Below, one piece after another: positions 53,304-61,783 of a stretch of 64,000 nucleotides of DNA. Origin of the DNA: Halalkalicoccus sp. NIPERK01. GTDB taxonomy: Archaea > Halobacteriota > Halobacteria > Halobacteriales > Halalkalicoccaceae. Each line of letters opens with the position of its first letter. Positions within the stretch are counted from its first letter, which is position 1. A model generated the notes under the pieces. That model saw only the letters and a list, made by a program, of their open reading frames with translations. It did not search any database and was not told the origin of the DNA. A program made the translations under genes and the position numbers. The DNA lies in NCBI RefSeq assembly GCF_030287405.1, contig NZ_JASVVV010000004.1:14081-78080 (forward strand). The letters are read 5' to 3'.

Positions 53304-54626
53304 GTGATCGACGGCAAGTGGAAGAACCTGATCCTCGCGACGGTCATGTTCAACCTCGGGTTCGTGATCTGGTTCTCCTTCGCCCCGTTTACCGGCGGGA
53401 TCGCCGAGGAGTTCGGGCTCTCGGTGGCCGAATTGGGGATCGTCTCGAGCGCGGCCGTCATCGCCGTCCCGCTCGGTCGCATCGTTATCGGGCCGCTCAC
53501 CGATCGTCTCGGCGCGCCGGTGACGGCGGGCTGTACGATGGTGCTCGTGGGCACGTTCTCGATCGTCAGCGCGTTCGCGGGGAGCTACGAGGTGTTTACC
53601 GCCTCGCGGATCGTCGCGTCGCTGGCGGGGATCACCTTCGTCATCGGCATCCAGCACGTCGCCGAGTGGTTCGAGGAGGAGAACCTCGGGACCGCCGAGG
53701 GGATCTTCGCCGGGGTCGGCAACGCCGGCGCGGGGCTCGGTGCGTACTTCACGCTCCCGCGGATCTTCGGCGAGGACTACGCCGGGCCGCTGTTCTCGAC
53801 GAACTGGCGGGCCGCGTTCTTCTACACCGGCGTGCTGGCGATCGGCGTCGGGGTCGTCTACTTCTTCATCGGTGACGCGGCCAAAAGCGAGGCGAAACGG
53901 CGGGCGACCCGGGAGGGGACGAGCCTGAACCAGTGGCTCTACATCGCGACGCGCTACGGCGCGGTCGTCCTCGCGGCCGCCTACGTCATGACCTTCGGGC
54001 TCGAACTCGCGATGAACGGCTGGCTGGGCACCTACTACCGCGAGGCGTTCGGTCAGGGCGACATCGTCATCGCGGCGACGTTCGCGGCGACGTTCTCGGT
54101 CGCCGCCGGACTGCTGCGGCCGATCGGCGGCTACGTCAGCGACCGGATCGCGCGCGATGAGATCGAGCTGCTGCCGTGGTTCGATGGGCGCTACCGCGAG
54201 CAGTGGACGTTCGCGACGCTCGTTTTCGTCACGGTCGCCATGGTCGGAATGACCGCCGCCGGCCTGACCGGCAACATCTACGTCGCCGTCGCCGCCGGAT
54301 TCCTCGTGGGGCTGGGCTGTGCGTTCGCCGAGGGGGCGATCTTCGCGCAGGTCCCGGCGATGTTTCCCAACAGTTCGGGGAGCGTCACCGGGATCGTCGG
54401 CGGGATCGGGTCGTCGGGCGGATCGATCTACCCGCTCGTGTTCTCGGCGGCGTTCCTCCCGAACCTCCACCTGGGCTACGCCGTCGTCGCCGCGACGATG
54501 CTCCCGATCCTGGCGCTGTGTGCGTGGGTGTTCCAGCCACATATCGCAGAGCAGGCCACGACGGGCGGCTGGTTCGTCGAGAAGCCGGACGCAGGCGCTA
54601 CTCCCGTCGCGAGCGGCGACGACTGA
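53304..54626 (+). CDS. Nitrate/nitrite MFS transporter (NarK type)
   Basis: The 440-residue protein has 12 hydrophobic segments and the nitrate signature [15 protein letters not shown] near residue 137. An equivalent second motif [15 protein letters not shown] lies near 365. It starts with GTG after the ribosome site AGAGGGGG. It imports nitrate, possibly exchanging nitrite. It is divergent from nirA over a shared control region. Confidence 0.93.
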   Translation: MIDGKWKNLILATVMFNLGFVIWFSFAPFTGGIAEEFGLSVAELGIVSSAAVIAVPLGRIVIGPLTDRLGAPVTAGCTMVLVGTFSIVSAFAGSYEVFTASRIVASLAGITFVIGIQHVAEWFEEENLGTAEGIFAGVGNAGAGLGAYFTLPRIFGEDYAGPLFSTNWRAAFFYTGVLAIGVGVVYFFIGDAAKSEAKRRATREGTSLNQWLYIATRYGAVVLAAAYVMTFGLELAMNGWLGTYYREAFGQGDIVIAATFAATFSVAAGLLRPIGGYVSDRIARDEIELLPWFDGRYREQWTFATLVFVTVAMVGMTAAGLTGNIYVAVAAGFLVGLGCAFAEGAIFAQVPAMFPNSSGSVTGIVGGIGSSGGSIYPLVFSAAFLPNLHLGYAVVAATMLPILALCAWVFQPHIAEQATTGGWFVEKPDAGATPVASGDD

Positions 54627-54769
54627 AGGGCGCGTCGATCCCTATTTCGGGCGGGTTCGAATCTGCAGACCGATATCGTGGACGTTCGTCTTCCGTACTC
54701 GAAAATCATCTGAAATACAGCGAATTAGTGCCACAGTAAGTTTACGTATATGGGGATAATACGGGGCGT

Positions 54770-54901
54770 ATGGCGACGAAGTCACAAGTATCAGCGGCGA
54801 CGCTGTACGGATGTGGAACCCTTACGTTAGAACAGGCGGCCCGGGCGGCGGGAGTGTCGAGCGAGCGGATGCGGGCATGCGCTCGCAGCCTCGGGTTCTA
54901 G
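54770..54901 (+). CDS. 43-aa DUF7317-like small HTH-type protein
   Basis: ATG at 54770 reads MATKSQVSAATLYGCGTLTL, then EQAARAAGVSSERMRACARS and LGF. The second half looks like a short helix-turn-helix (EQAARAAGVSSERMRA). Its TAG is in the CTAG (54898-54901) shared with the nasA stop. Similar short proteins occur in haloarchaea; I recall them near nitrate genes but cannot confirm it. A regulatory role is possible. Confidence 0.65.
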   Translation: MATKSQVSAATLYGCGTLTLEQAARAAGVSSERMRACARSLGF

Positions 54902-56967
54902 TCGTCGCCGACGGCCGCCGGCCGGTCGACGGGCTTCGAGGGAGCGAGCAGGCCGACCGCACACTGTTTGTAGTTCGGTTCGTCCGAGCGGGGATCGGTC
55001 TCGGGGAGCGTGAGTTCGTTGACTGCCGGGTGGTGGATCGGCAGCCAGACCATCCCCTCCGGGATCCGGTCGTCGGCCTCGACGCGAGCGGTGATCGTCC
55101 CGCGCCGCGAGCGCACTGCCACGAGGCCGTCACGAACGCGTTCCTCGGCGTCCTTCAGGGTGTCGGGGTGCACTCTGGCGGTCGGCGGCTCCAGCGCGCC
55201 TGTCCGGGTCCGAACCCCGGTGTTGTACTCGTCGGCGTTTCGGGCGGTTGTCAGCGTCAGCGGGTACTCCTCGTCGGCGGGTTCGGGAACTCCGTGAGGA
55301 GTGCCGACCGAGAAACGCGCTCTCCCCGAGGGTGTCTCGAAGCTCCAGCCGTCGTCCTCGTGGTAGCGATAGCCGCCCGCGCTCGTTGCATTGGGGGCGG
55401 GCCACCGGACCGCGAGTTCGGCCTCCAGACGGGGATAGCTGATCCCCGAGAGGTCGGCGGGCGTCCCGCGGGTGAGCGCGGCGAGTTCCTCGAACACCCG
55501 TTCTGGATCGAGCGGCGGCCGGTCGAAGCTCTGGGGGGCGAGTTCGCGCCCGATCGCACCCACGATGTCGAGGTCGGATCGGACCCCGCTGGGCAGGTCG
55601 GTCGCGGCGCGCACCCGCGAGACCGTCCGCTCCATGTTCGTCGCCGTTCCCTCCGATTCGCCCCACGTCGCCGCCGGCAGGACCACGTCGGCCAGTCGCG
55701 TCGTCTCCGTCTCGAAGGCGTCCTGTGCGACGAGGAACGTGTCCGAAAAGGCTTCGCGGGCGCTCGCGGCGTCGGGAAGCCCGGCGACGGGGTTGGTCGC
55801 GACCGCGTAACACAGCTCCACCTCCCTGTCGGCCATCGCTTCGGCGATCCCGACCGGTCCCGGTCCGGAGTCGTCGGGCAGCCTCTCGACGGGGACGTTC
55901 CACGCCTCGGCGACGACCTCGCGGTGGCCAGGATCGGAGAACTCGCGGTGGCCGGGCCACGTCCCCTTCGAGGAGCAGACCCGCGTCCCCATCGAGTTAG
56001 CCTGCCCCGTCAGCGAGAACGGGCCCGCGCCCTCGCCCATGTTCCCGGTGGCGAGACACAGGTCGATCAACGCGCCCACGGTGTCGGTCCCCTGCGTGCT
56101 CTGGTTGACGCCCATCCCCCAGTAGACGAGCGTGCGTTCCTCGAAGGCCGCCGCGAGCGTTTCACACTCTTCGAGCGAGACACCGGCTGTGGCGGCCGCC
56201 TCGCGCTTTGTCGGCAGACCGGCGACGAGGTCCGCGAAGCCCTCGGTGTGTTCGGCGACGAACTCCCGATCGATCCGGTCGGTCTCGATCAGCCGGGCGA
56301 GCACCGCCCGCGCGAGCGCGAGATCCGTCCCGGGCTCGGGCGCGACGTGGGCGTCGGCGTGGTCGGCGCTCTCGCTCTCGACGGGGTCGACCACGATCAC
56401 CCTCCCGTCTGCGTTCCGGATCCACCGGAAGAGGACCGGATGGGCGACCGCGGGGTTGGCCCCCCAGATCAGGTGGACGTCGGCGTGGGGGATGTCGTCG
56501 TACGTCGGCGGCGGGGCGTCGGAGCCGAACGCGTCGTAGTAGGCGGTGACGGCGCTCGCCATACACAGCGTGGTGTTGGCGTCGTAGCGGCGGGTACCGA
56601 CCGCCCCGCGAGCGAGCTTTCCCAGCAGGTAGGCCGCCTCGTTGGTCTGCTGGCCGCTTCCCAACACGGCGACCCGGTCGGGATTCCGCGCCCGGGCCTC
56701 GGCGAGGCGCTCCGCGACGATTCCCAAGCCAGTGTCCCAACTCGTCGGCATCAGCTCGCCGTCCTTTCTGACGAGCGGCCGGGTGAGCCACTCGCCGTCC
56801 GGCTCCGCGGTCTCGCGTAGGCCGCGCCCGCAGGCCAGCCCCCCGCTCGTCGGATGGGCGGGGTCGCCGCTGATACCCGCGAGGCCGTATCCCCTGTCGG
56901 CCCCGTGCTGGAGGTGGCCACAGCCGACCGCACACCGCATGCAGGTCGTCGGAACCGGCTCGCTCAT
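54898..56967 (-). CDS. nasA: Assimilatory nitrate reductase, molybdopterin oxidoreductase
   Basis: The 689-residue protein binds an N-terminal [4Fe-4S] cluster through Cys9, Cys12, Cys16 and Cys46 and has Mo-bisPGD domains: GSGQQTNEAAYLLGKLAR near 102, the active-site neighbourhood NTTLCMASAV with Cys134, WGANPAVAHP near 170 and a C-terminal cofactor domain (LTLTTARNADEYNTG). It reduces nitrate to nitrite in the cytoplasm with ferredoxin as likely donor. No signal peptide, so assimilatory. Confidence 0.93.
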   Translation of the reverse strand: MSEPVPTTCMRCAVGCGHLQHGADRGYGLAGISGDPAHPTSGGLACGRGLRETAEPDGEWLTRPLVRKDGELMPTSWDTGLGIVAERLAEARARNPDRVAVLGSGQQTNEAAYLLGKLARGAVGTRRYDANTTLCMASAVTAYYDAFGSDAPPPTYDDIPHADVHLIWGANPAVAHPVLFRWIRNADGRVIVVDPVESESADHADAHVAPEPGTDLALARAVLARLIETDRIDREFVAEHTEGFADLVAGLPTKREAAATAGVSLEECETLAAAFEERTLVYWGMGVNQSTQGTDTVGALIDLCLATGNMGEGAGPFSLTGQANSMGTRVCSSKGTWPGHREFSDPGHREVVAEAWNVPVERLPDDSGPGPVGIAEAMADREVELCYAVATNPVAGLPDAASAREAFSDTFLVAQDAFETETTRLADVVLPAATWGESEGTATNMERTVSRVRAATDLPSGVRSDLDIVGAIGRELAPQSFDRPPLDPERVFEELAALTRGTPADLSGISYPRLEAELAVRWPAPNATSAGGYRYHEDDGWSFETPSGRARFSVGTPHGVPEPADEEYPLTLTTARNADEYNTGVRTRTGALEPPTARVHPDTLKDAEERVRDGLVAVRSRRGTITARVEADDRIPEGMVWLPIHHPAVNELTLPETDPRSDEPNYKQCAVGLLAPSKPVDRPAAVGDD

Positions 56968-57083
56968 CCGACAATCACTGGCCGATCGTCCAGTTCTAAC
57001 TGAGTACTGCGAATGTTCATCGTTCCTATTCGTATAGAGAGGAACATCAGCGGAAAAGTATACCCCTTCAACGGTACGATCGT

Positions 57084-57102
57084 CCTAGAAGTCCTAGGAC
57101 CT
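57084..57102. promoter_or_regulatory. Inverted repeat upstream of nasA
   Basis: GTCCTA-GAAGTCC-TAGGAC has perfect six-base arms and a repeated GTCCTAG word. It lies about 120 bases before the nasA ATG, in the 166-base gap to the next gene. It could bind a regulator. It contains two CTAG words, rare in this DNA. Confidence 0.4.
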
Positions 57103-57133
57103 CCGGATCGCCGGAGTGGAAGGCGGATCTCAA

Positions 57134-57421
57134 CTACGCGGGCTCGATCGCGACGATCGCGTCGTGGGGGACGTAGGCGACCTGCTCGCCCGCCTCGTCG
57201 TAGAGCGCGACGCCGTAGACCAGTTCCTCGAACCCGTAGCACTCGACGCGTTCCCTGTCCTCCCCCTCGAAGTCGGTCGTGTAGGTCGCGACCAGCGGCG
57301 TCTCCGAGAGGGTCGGCCCTCCCTCCCGGAGGGCCGCGAGTTCCCGCTCGATCTCGCGGATCCGGGTCTGGTAGCGCTTTCCCCGTCCGCTCCGCTCACG
57401 GCCGCGTTTCGTGTCGGGCAT
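57134..57421 (-). CDS. Conserved hypothetical protein, coiled coil plus beta domain
   Basis: The 95-residue protein has a basic start (PDTKRGRERSGRGKRYQ), a short coiled coil (RIREIERELAALREG) and a beta-rich remainder with two parallel phrases, YGFEELVYGVALYDEAGEQ and VAYVPHDAIVAIEP. I do not recognise the family. It lies upstream of nasA on the same strand but the 166-base gap suggests separate transcription. Confidence 0.6.
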   Translation of the reverse strand: MPDTKRGRERSGRGKRYQTRIREIERELAALREGGPTLSETPLVATYTTDFEGEDRERVECYGFEELVYGVALYDEAGEQVAYVPHDAIVAIEPA

Positions 57422-57625
57422 ACCTTCCAGTACGGCGGACGAGGGCTTAACCGTCGAGGTAGGCCACCGCCTCCCCGTCGGGCGCGCGCTCGAACGAGCG
57501 GCGAGCGCGCCCGACCGCGCCGGAGTCCGTCGTCGGCGGGATGGCGTCCCGACCGTACACGAACCGGAATCCGACCGGCCGGCCGAGGGGAGCGTGTTTT
57601 TGGCCCCCTGTCACGTCTCCCCCAC

Positions 57626-58477
57626 ATGGAGGTGAACTGTGCGGGCTGTGCGGGCTGCTGTATCGACTGGCGCGCGCTCTCGCCGGTCGAGGGCGACCAC
57701 GAACGGCGTGGCCCCCGCGAGCCGCTCGACGATGCCTACAACCTCGTTCCGCTCACCCGCGACGACGTCCGGGACTTGGTCGAAAACGGGCTGGGGGACG
57801 CCATGACCCCGCGCCTCTGGGAGGGCGACTCGGACGTCGACGTCGACGGAACGACGCTGGCGGCGGTCGACGGGAAGCCCGCCTTCTTCGTCGGGCTACG
57901 AAAGCCGCCCAAACCCGTCTCCCCGTTCGATACCGCGCCCGGGTGGCTCCCGACGTGTGCCTTCCTCGATCCCACGACGCTGCAGTGTCGGATCCACGAC
58001 TCGGAGACCTACCCCGAGGAGTGTGCGGAGTACCCCGGCCACAACCTCGCGCTGGCGGTCGAAACCGAGTGCGAGCGCGTCGAGGCGGCCTTCGGCGGCG
58101 AGCGCCTGCTCGACGACGGGGTCCCCGAGGGGCTCTCGGGGCTGCTGTTGGGCCCGCAGGCGATCGGCCAGAAGGTGTTCGTCCACCCCGATCCCGACGA
58201 ACTGGGTGGCGTGATCGAGCGCCTGCGGGCGGGGCGGGCGACCGACGCCGACCGCGCGGAGTTCGTCGCGTGGGCGCTGGCTTCCTCGCCGGGGACGACG
58301 GACCACGACCCGAAGACCTACGAATGGGGCAAAGCGCGGGTTCTCGAAACGAGTTCGTGGGTCGGCGAGTCGATCGCCGAGTGGGAGGCGAGATCGGGAG
58401 ACGACCCGGACCCGACGGCAGCCCGCGAGGTCGAGGAGGCACGCGGCGCGCCGGAAACGCCCGGCTGGGACGGGTGA
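57626..58477 (+). CDS. YkgJ-type cysteine cluster protein
   Basis: The 283-residue protein begins MEVNCAGCAGCCIDW (Cys5, Cys8, Cys11, Cys12) and has later Cys in TCAFLDPTTLQCRIHD and YPEECAEYP. This is the pattern of the YkgJ/UPF0153 family, which binds zinc or an Fe-S cluster. The C-terminal 110 residues are an acidic extension. Function not established. I chose ATG at 57626. Confidence 0.85.
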   Translation: MEVNCAGCAGCCIDWRALSPVEGDHERRGPREPLDDAYNLVPLTRDDVRDLVENGLGDAMTPRLWEGDSDVDVDGTTLAAVDGKPAFFVGLRKPPKPVSPFDTAPGWLPTCAFLDPTTLQCRIHDSETYPEECAEYPGHNLALAVETECERVEAAFGGERLLDDGVPEGLSGLLLGPQAIGQKVFVHPDPDELGGVIERLRAGRATDADRAEFVAWALASSPGTTDHDPKTYEWGKARVLETSSWVGESIAEWEARSGDDPDPTAAREVEEARGAPETPGWDG

Positions 58478-58538
58478 CGGGATGGGGGCTTCCGACGGCC
58501 GGCCCACAGTATAAGGACCGCCCGCCCGACGTTTCGGT

Positions 58539-59423
58539 ATGCACGTGCTGGTGACGGGCGCGACCGGGTTCGTCGGCGAGCGACTGGTGGAGCCGCTGCT
58601 TTCGGCGGGCCACGAGGTCCGGGTGTTCGTCCGCGACGCCGCCGACTACCGTGGGCCGCGGGGGGTCGACGTCTACGAGGGCGACCTCCTCGAACCCGAG
58701 ACGATCCCCCCGGCGCTTTCGGGGATCGACGCGGTCTACTACCTCGTCCACTCGATGGGCGGCGGCGGCGAGTTCGAGGAGATGGACAGAAAGCTCGCCG
58801 CGAACGTCCGCGACGCGGTCAGCGACGCCGGGATCGAGCGGGTGATCTACCTCGGCGGGCTGGGCGACGAGCGCGACGAACTCTCGGGGCACCTGCGCTC
58901 GCGCCGGGAGGTCGAGTACGTCCTCGCGGAGGGGAGCTACGACCTGACGGCGCTTCGGGCGGCGGTCATCATCGGCGACGAGAGCGCGAGCTTCGAGCTG
59001 ATCGAACAGCTCGCCGCCCGGCTCCCGGTGATGATCACCCCGCGGTGGGTCCGCACCGACTGCCAGCCTATCGCCATCGACGACGTGATCGCCTATCTGG
59101 TGGGCGTCCTTGAGGTTCCCGAGACCGTGGGCGGGACGTTCGAGATCGGCGGGCCCGACGTGGAGACCTACCAGTCGATGCTGCAGGTCACCTCGGAACT
59201 GCTCGGAAAGCGCCTCCACATCATCCCGGTCCCCGTGTTGACGCCGAGACTGTCTGCGTACTGGGTCAGTCTCGTCACGGACGTCGACCGGGACGTCGCC
59301 CACGCGCTCGCGGCGGGGCTGAAGAACCCCGTCGTCGTCACCGACGACCGGATCCGCGACCACCTCCCCATCGAGCTGACGCCCTTCGAGACGGCGGTCT
59401 CGCGCGCGCTCGGGATCGAGTAG
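58539..59423 (+). CDS. NAD(P)-binding epimerase/NmrA-like protein
   Basis: The 294-residue protein has the Rossmann motif VTGATGFVGERL (5-16), the acidic second strand VRVFVRDAADYRG and ALSGIDAVYYLVHSMGGG. The classic YxxxK is absent, which points to the atypical SDR group used as oxidoreductase, NADH dehydrogenase-associated factor or redox sensor. The stop is directly followed by the ATG of a membrane protein, so they form a pair. Confidence 0.87.
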   Translation: MHVLVTGATGFVGERLVEPLLSAGHEVRVFVRDAADYRGPRGVDVYEGDLLEPETIPPALSGIDAVYYLVHSMGGGGEFEEMDRKLAANVRDAVSDAGIERVIYLGGLGDERDELSGHLRSRREVEYVLAEGSYDLTALRAAVIIGDESASFELIEQLAARLPVMITPRWVRTDCQPIAIDDVIAYLVGVLEVPETVGGTFEIGGPDVETYQSMLQVTSELLGKRLHIIPVPVLTPRLSAYWVSLVTDVDRDVAHALAAGLKNPVVVTDDRIRDHLPIELTPFETAVSRALGIE

Positions 59424-60116
59424 ATGGACCCGGAGTTCGGCGAGACGTGGACCTACGAGAGCATCGTCAGCGCCCTCCCGGGGATCGACCTCTCGGATCG
59501 GGTGGCCGTCGCGTTCCAGTTCGGGCTCTTCGAACTGGGGGTGCTCGTCTTCGCGGCGGTCTACGACGCGTGGTCGGCCGCCCTCGCGGGGACGGCCGCG
59601 GTCGTCGTCGCCGCGGGCGGCAGCGTCGCCATGCTACGGATGGGTACGCTCGTCCGGTCGGTTCGGGTCTCGCCCGCCTACCGAAAGATGCTGTTCGGAT
59701 CGAGCATCGAGGTCGTTCTCAGCGTTCTCGCCTTCATCGCGCTCGTGACCTACCTGCTCGTGGTCGATCCCCGCCAGTCGCAGACGCCGCTGTTGAACGG
59801 CCTGTTTGGTCCCGAGCCGCCGACGGTGCTGGTGTACTTCACGCTGCTTCTGTGCTGGGACCTCTGTTACCGCATCGGGACGAGCTGGTGGGTCGGCGTC
59901 GTCTCGCTGTGGCGCGCGATCCGCTATCCGGTCGATCCCGAAACGGCGTCGACGCTCGGACGGGTCGACCGGCTCAACGTCGGGTTCGGCCTGCTACAGG
60001 TGATTCTCGTCCCGTTCGTCGTCGACCACCCGTCGCTGCTCGCCGCCCTCGCGGGGCATATCCTCGCGGTGGTGACGTTCTCGGGGCTGTCGTACCTGAT
60101 CGCCAGAAGGCGCTAG
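59424..60116 (+). CDS. Six-helix membrane protein (DUF7530-like)
   Basis: The 230-residue protein has six hydrophobic segments (about residues 27-45, 52-70, 91-115, 131-155, 183-200 and 207-225) with a basic loop RMGTLVRSVRVSPAYRKM. It starts immediately after the atypical SDR gene. Function unknown; the family name is from memory. Its TAG shares CTAG (60113-60116) with the opposing DUF5786 gene. Confidence 0.7.
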   Translation: MDPEFGETWTYESIVSALPGIDLSDRVAVAFQFGLFELGVLVFAAVYDAWSAALAGTAAVVVAAGGSVAMLRMGTLVRSVRVSPAYRKMLFGSSIEVVLSVLAFIALVTYLLVVDPRQSQTPLLNGLFGPEPPTVLVYFTLLLCWDLCYRIGTSWWVGVVSLWRAIRYPVDPETASTLGRVDRLNVGFGLLQVILVPFVVDHPSLLAALAGHILAVVTFSGLSYLIARRR

Positions 60117-60286
60117 CTCGATTTGATTCGCCGGAACTGATCGAGGAGGGCTTCCGCGGAGTCGCCGGAGTCGAACTCGAGTGTTCCCTTATACTCGGAG
60201 CGGTCGTCGTCGAAGTCCGTGTCGACGGTCGCGTTCTTCTTCTCTCGGCGCTCGTGTTCGTCTTCGTCGTATGCACCCATTGACAT
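60113..60286 (-). CDS. DUF5786 family small acidic protein
   Basis: The 57-residue protein reads MSMGAYDEDEHERREKKNAT, then DTDFDDDRSEYKGTLEFDSG and ALLDQFRRIKSS at the end, a known small haloarchaeal family. It is very acidic and has no membrane helix. Function unknown. Starts at 60286 or 60280 are equally possible. Confidence 0.85.
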   Translation of the reverse strand: MSMGAYDEDEHERREKKNATVDTDFDDDRSEYKGTLEFDSGDSAEALLDQFRRIKSS

Positions 60287-60390
60287 TGCGAACCACACTC
60301 AACCTTGGAAACCCCGGATAATCAATGTAACGGATAATCACACGGACGTGGGTCGGAACGCTAAACCGGACCGGCCCCCTGAGAGGGGGT

Positions 60391-61392
60391 GTGGCCCGCC
60401 CGCTTCGCTTTCGACGCTCCCTCCAGTCGTGGTCGGTAGAGCGCCTCCATCGAGACCTGTTTCGCCCGCTCGACGACGCCCTCGGCGCGCGCTGTTCAAC
60501 CCCGTGGTACCGGCCGCCCGGCGGGTACGAGGCCCGCCGCTTCGACATGGACAACGGCGATACGGCGCTGTTCATCTGGGACGACGAGGAGGCCTACTGG
60601 CTCGGCAACACCCAGACGCCGGAGGCGCTCTGGCGCACCGAGAAGTACACGTTCGACGAGGTCCCCTACCCCGTCGCGCGGTGGGCACAGCGCGAACTGC
60701 TCGCCGAACTCCACGAGGCCGAACCGTGGCTCGCCGCCTACCCCCACCTCTCGTGGTTCTTCCTCCCCGTGTTCTGCTCGAAGGACGGCCGCGACACCAC
60801 GCGGGCGTTCTTCCGGGACCACGCCGCGGGCTTCCCCGACGCCACCCGCGAGGAGGCCTGCGGGTTCTACGAGGCGCTGCTCCACACGGGCGTCCTCGAC
60901 GAGTACCGCTACGTCATGGCGAGCAAACTCGGGACCAGCGACCGCCTCGACCCCGTCCGCATGAGCGCGACGATGAGCGAGTTCACCGTCGCCCACCTCC
61001 TCACACGGGCGGGCTACGAGATCACCCCGGAGATCGAGGTGACGACCGGCCACTCGATCGACTACCGGGCCGAGAAGGACGGAACCGGAACCCTCGTCGA
61101 GGTGACCCGGCCCCTGCCGCCGACGCGGCGGGCGGCGAACACGGCGGTCGCGGCCGTCAAGGAGACGGCCCGGACGAAGACATCGGGCCAACTCGCGAAA
61201 CACGGCGGCGGGATCACGCTCTTCGTCGACTGTTCGTCGTTTCGCGACGACGAGTGGGCGCGGGTCCGGGGCGAGAAACCGTCGGTCGGCCACCGCCCCG
61301 CGGTGGTGTTTCGGGCCCGTCCCGACGGACGGATCGAGGCCTACGGCAAGGGTTCGCCCCCGGTAGAACTCGACGACGTCGAGTGGTTCTAG
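60391..61392 (+). CDS. DUF5784 family protein, possible PD-(D/E)XK-like fold
   Basis: The 333-residue protein starts with GTG (VARPLRFRRS) and is conserved in haloarchaea. A stretch near residues 215-245 reads TGHSIDYRAEKDGTGTLVEVTRP. That resembles a nuclease core, with Asp in a strand and E-V-T where E-x-K is usual, followed by a helix with conserved Arg, Lys and Gln. The later FVDCSS strand fits the same fold. Catalysis is unproven. It is convergent with the DUF5789-like gene over a shared CTAG. Confidence 0.75.
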   Translation: MARPLRFRRSLQSWSVERLHRDLFRPLDDALGARCSTPWYRPPGGYEARRFDMDNGDTALFIWDDEEAYWLGNTQTPEALWRTEKYTFDEVPYPVARWAQRELLAELHEAEPWLAAYPHLSWFFLPVFCSKDGRDTTRAFFRDHAAGFPDATREEACGFYEALLHTGVLDEYRYVMASKLGTSDRLDPVRMSATMSEFTVAHLLTRAGYEITPEIEVTTGHSIDYRAEKDGTGTLVEVTRPLPPTRRAANTAVAAVKETARTKTSGQLAKHGGGITLFVDCSSFRDDEWARVRGEKPSVGHRPAVVFRARPDGRIEAYGKGSPPVELDDVEWF

Positions 61393-61673
61393 AACGAGAC
61401 CGGGACGTGGCCGTTGGTTCCGGGCGGTTCGGGGTCCCGGTCGGTGTAGCCGACGCGGCCGATCGCCTCGCTGCCCATCCCGGCGTAGACCGCGTACCGG
61501 GCCTCCTCCGCGCTCTCGAACGTCTCCTCGCCGGCCACGCTCAGGACCTCGCCGACCGTCTGCGAGCCGCCGGCCAGTTCGAGGGTCTGCTCACCGTAGC
61601 GCTCGATCAGTTCGCGGGTCGTCGCCGGGTAGCTGTGGTCGTCGAACAGCGCGTCGGTGCTGGTGTAACACAT
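61389..61673 (-). CDS. DUF5789-like small protein
   Basis: The 94-residue protein has SYPATTRELIERYGEQTLEL, ETFESAEEARYAVYAGM and EAIGRVGYTDRDPE, the core of a small haloarchaeal family related to DUF2795. The ATG at 61673 is about 25 bases from a TATA-like GTTATAATC, so the message is probably leaderless. Function unknown. Confidence 0.8.
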   Translation of the reverse strand: MCYTSTDALFDDHSYPATTRELIERYGEQTLELAGGSQTVGEVLSVAGEETFESAEEARYAVYAGMGSEAIGRVGYTDRDPEPPGTNGHVPVSF

Positions 61674-61697
61674 CGTACCCCTACCTGGATGAACGAT

Positions 61698-61706
61698 GAT
61701 TATAAC
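61698..61706 (-). promoter_or_regulatory. TATA box for the DUF5789-like gene (leaderless)
   Basis: GTTATAATC on the minus strand is centred about 29 bases before the ATG at 61673, the spacing of leaderless haloarchaeal genes. The opposite gene has GTATAATG at 61741-61748. Confidence 0.45.
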
Positions 61707-61783
61707 GATTGTCCATAAACGACCTTTGACTCCTCTAGGCGTATAATGCACAAGGACTTCGACCGAGGAACCGTAGGGGAGGT

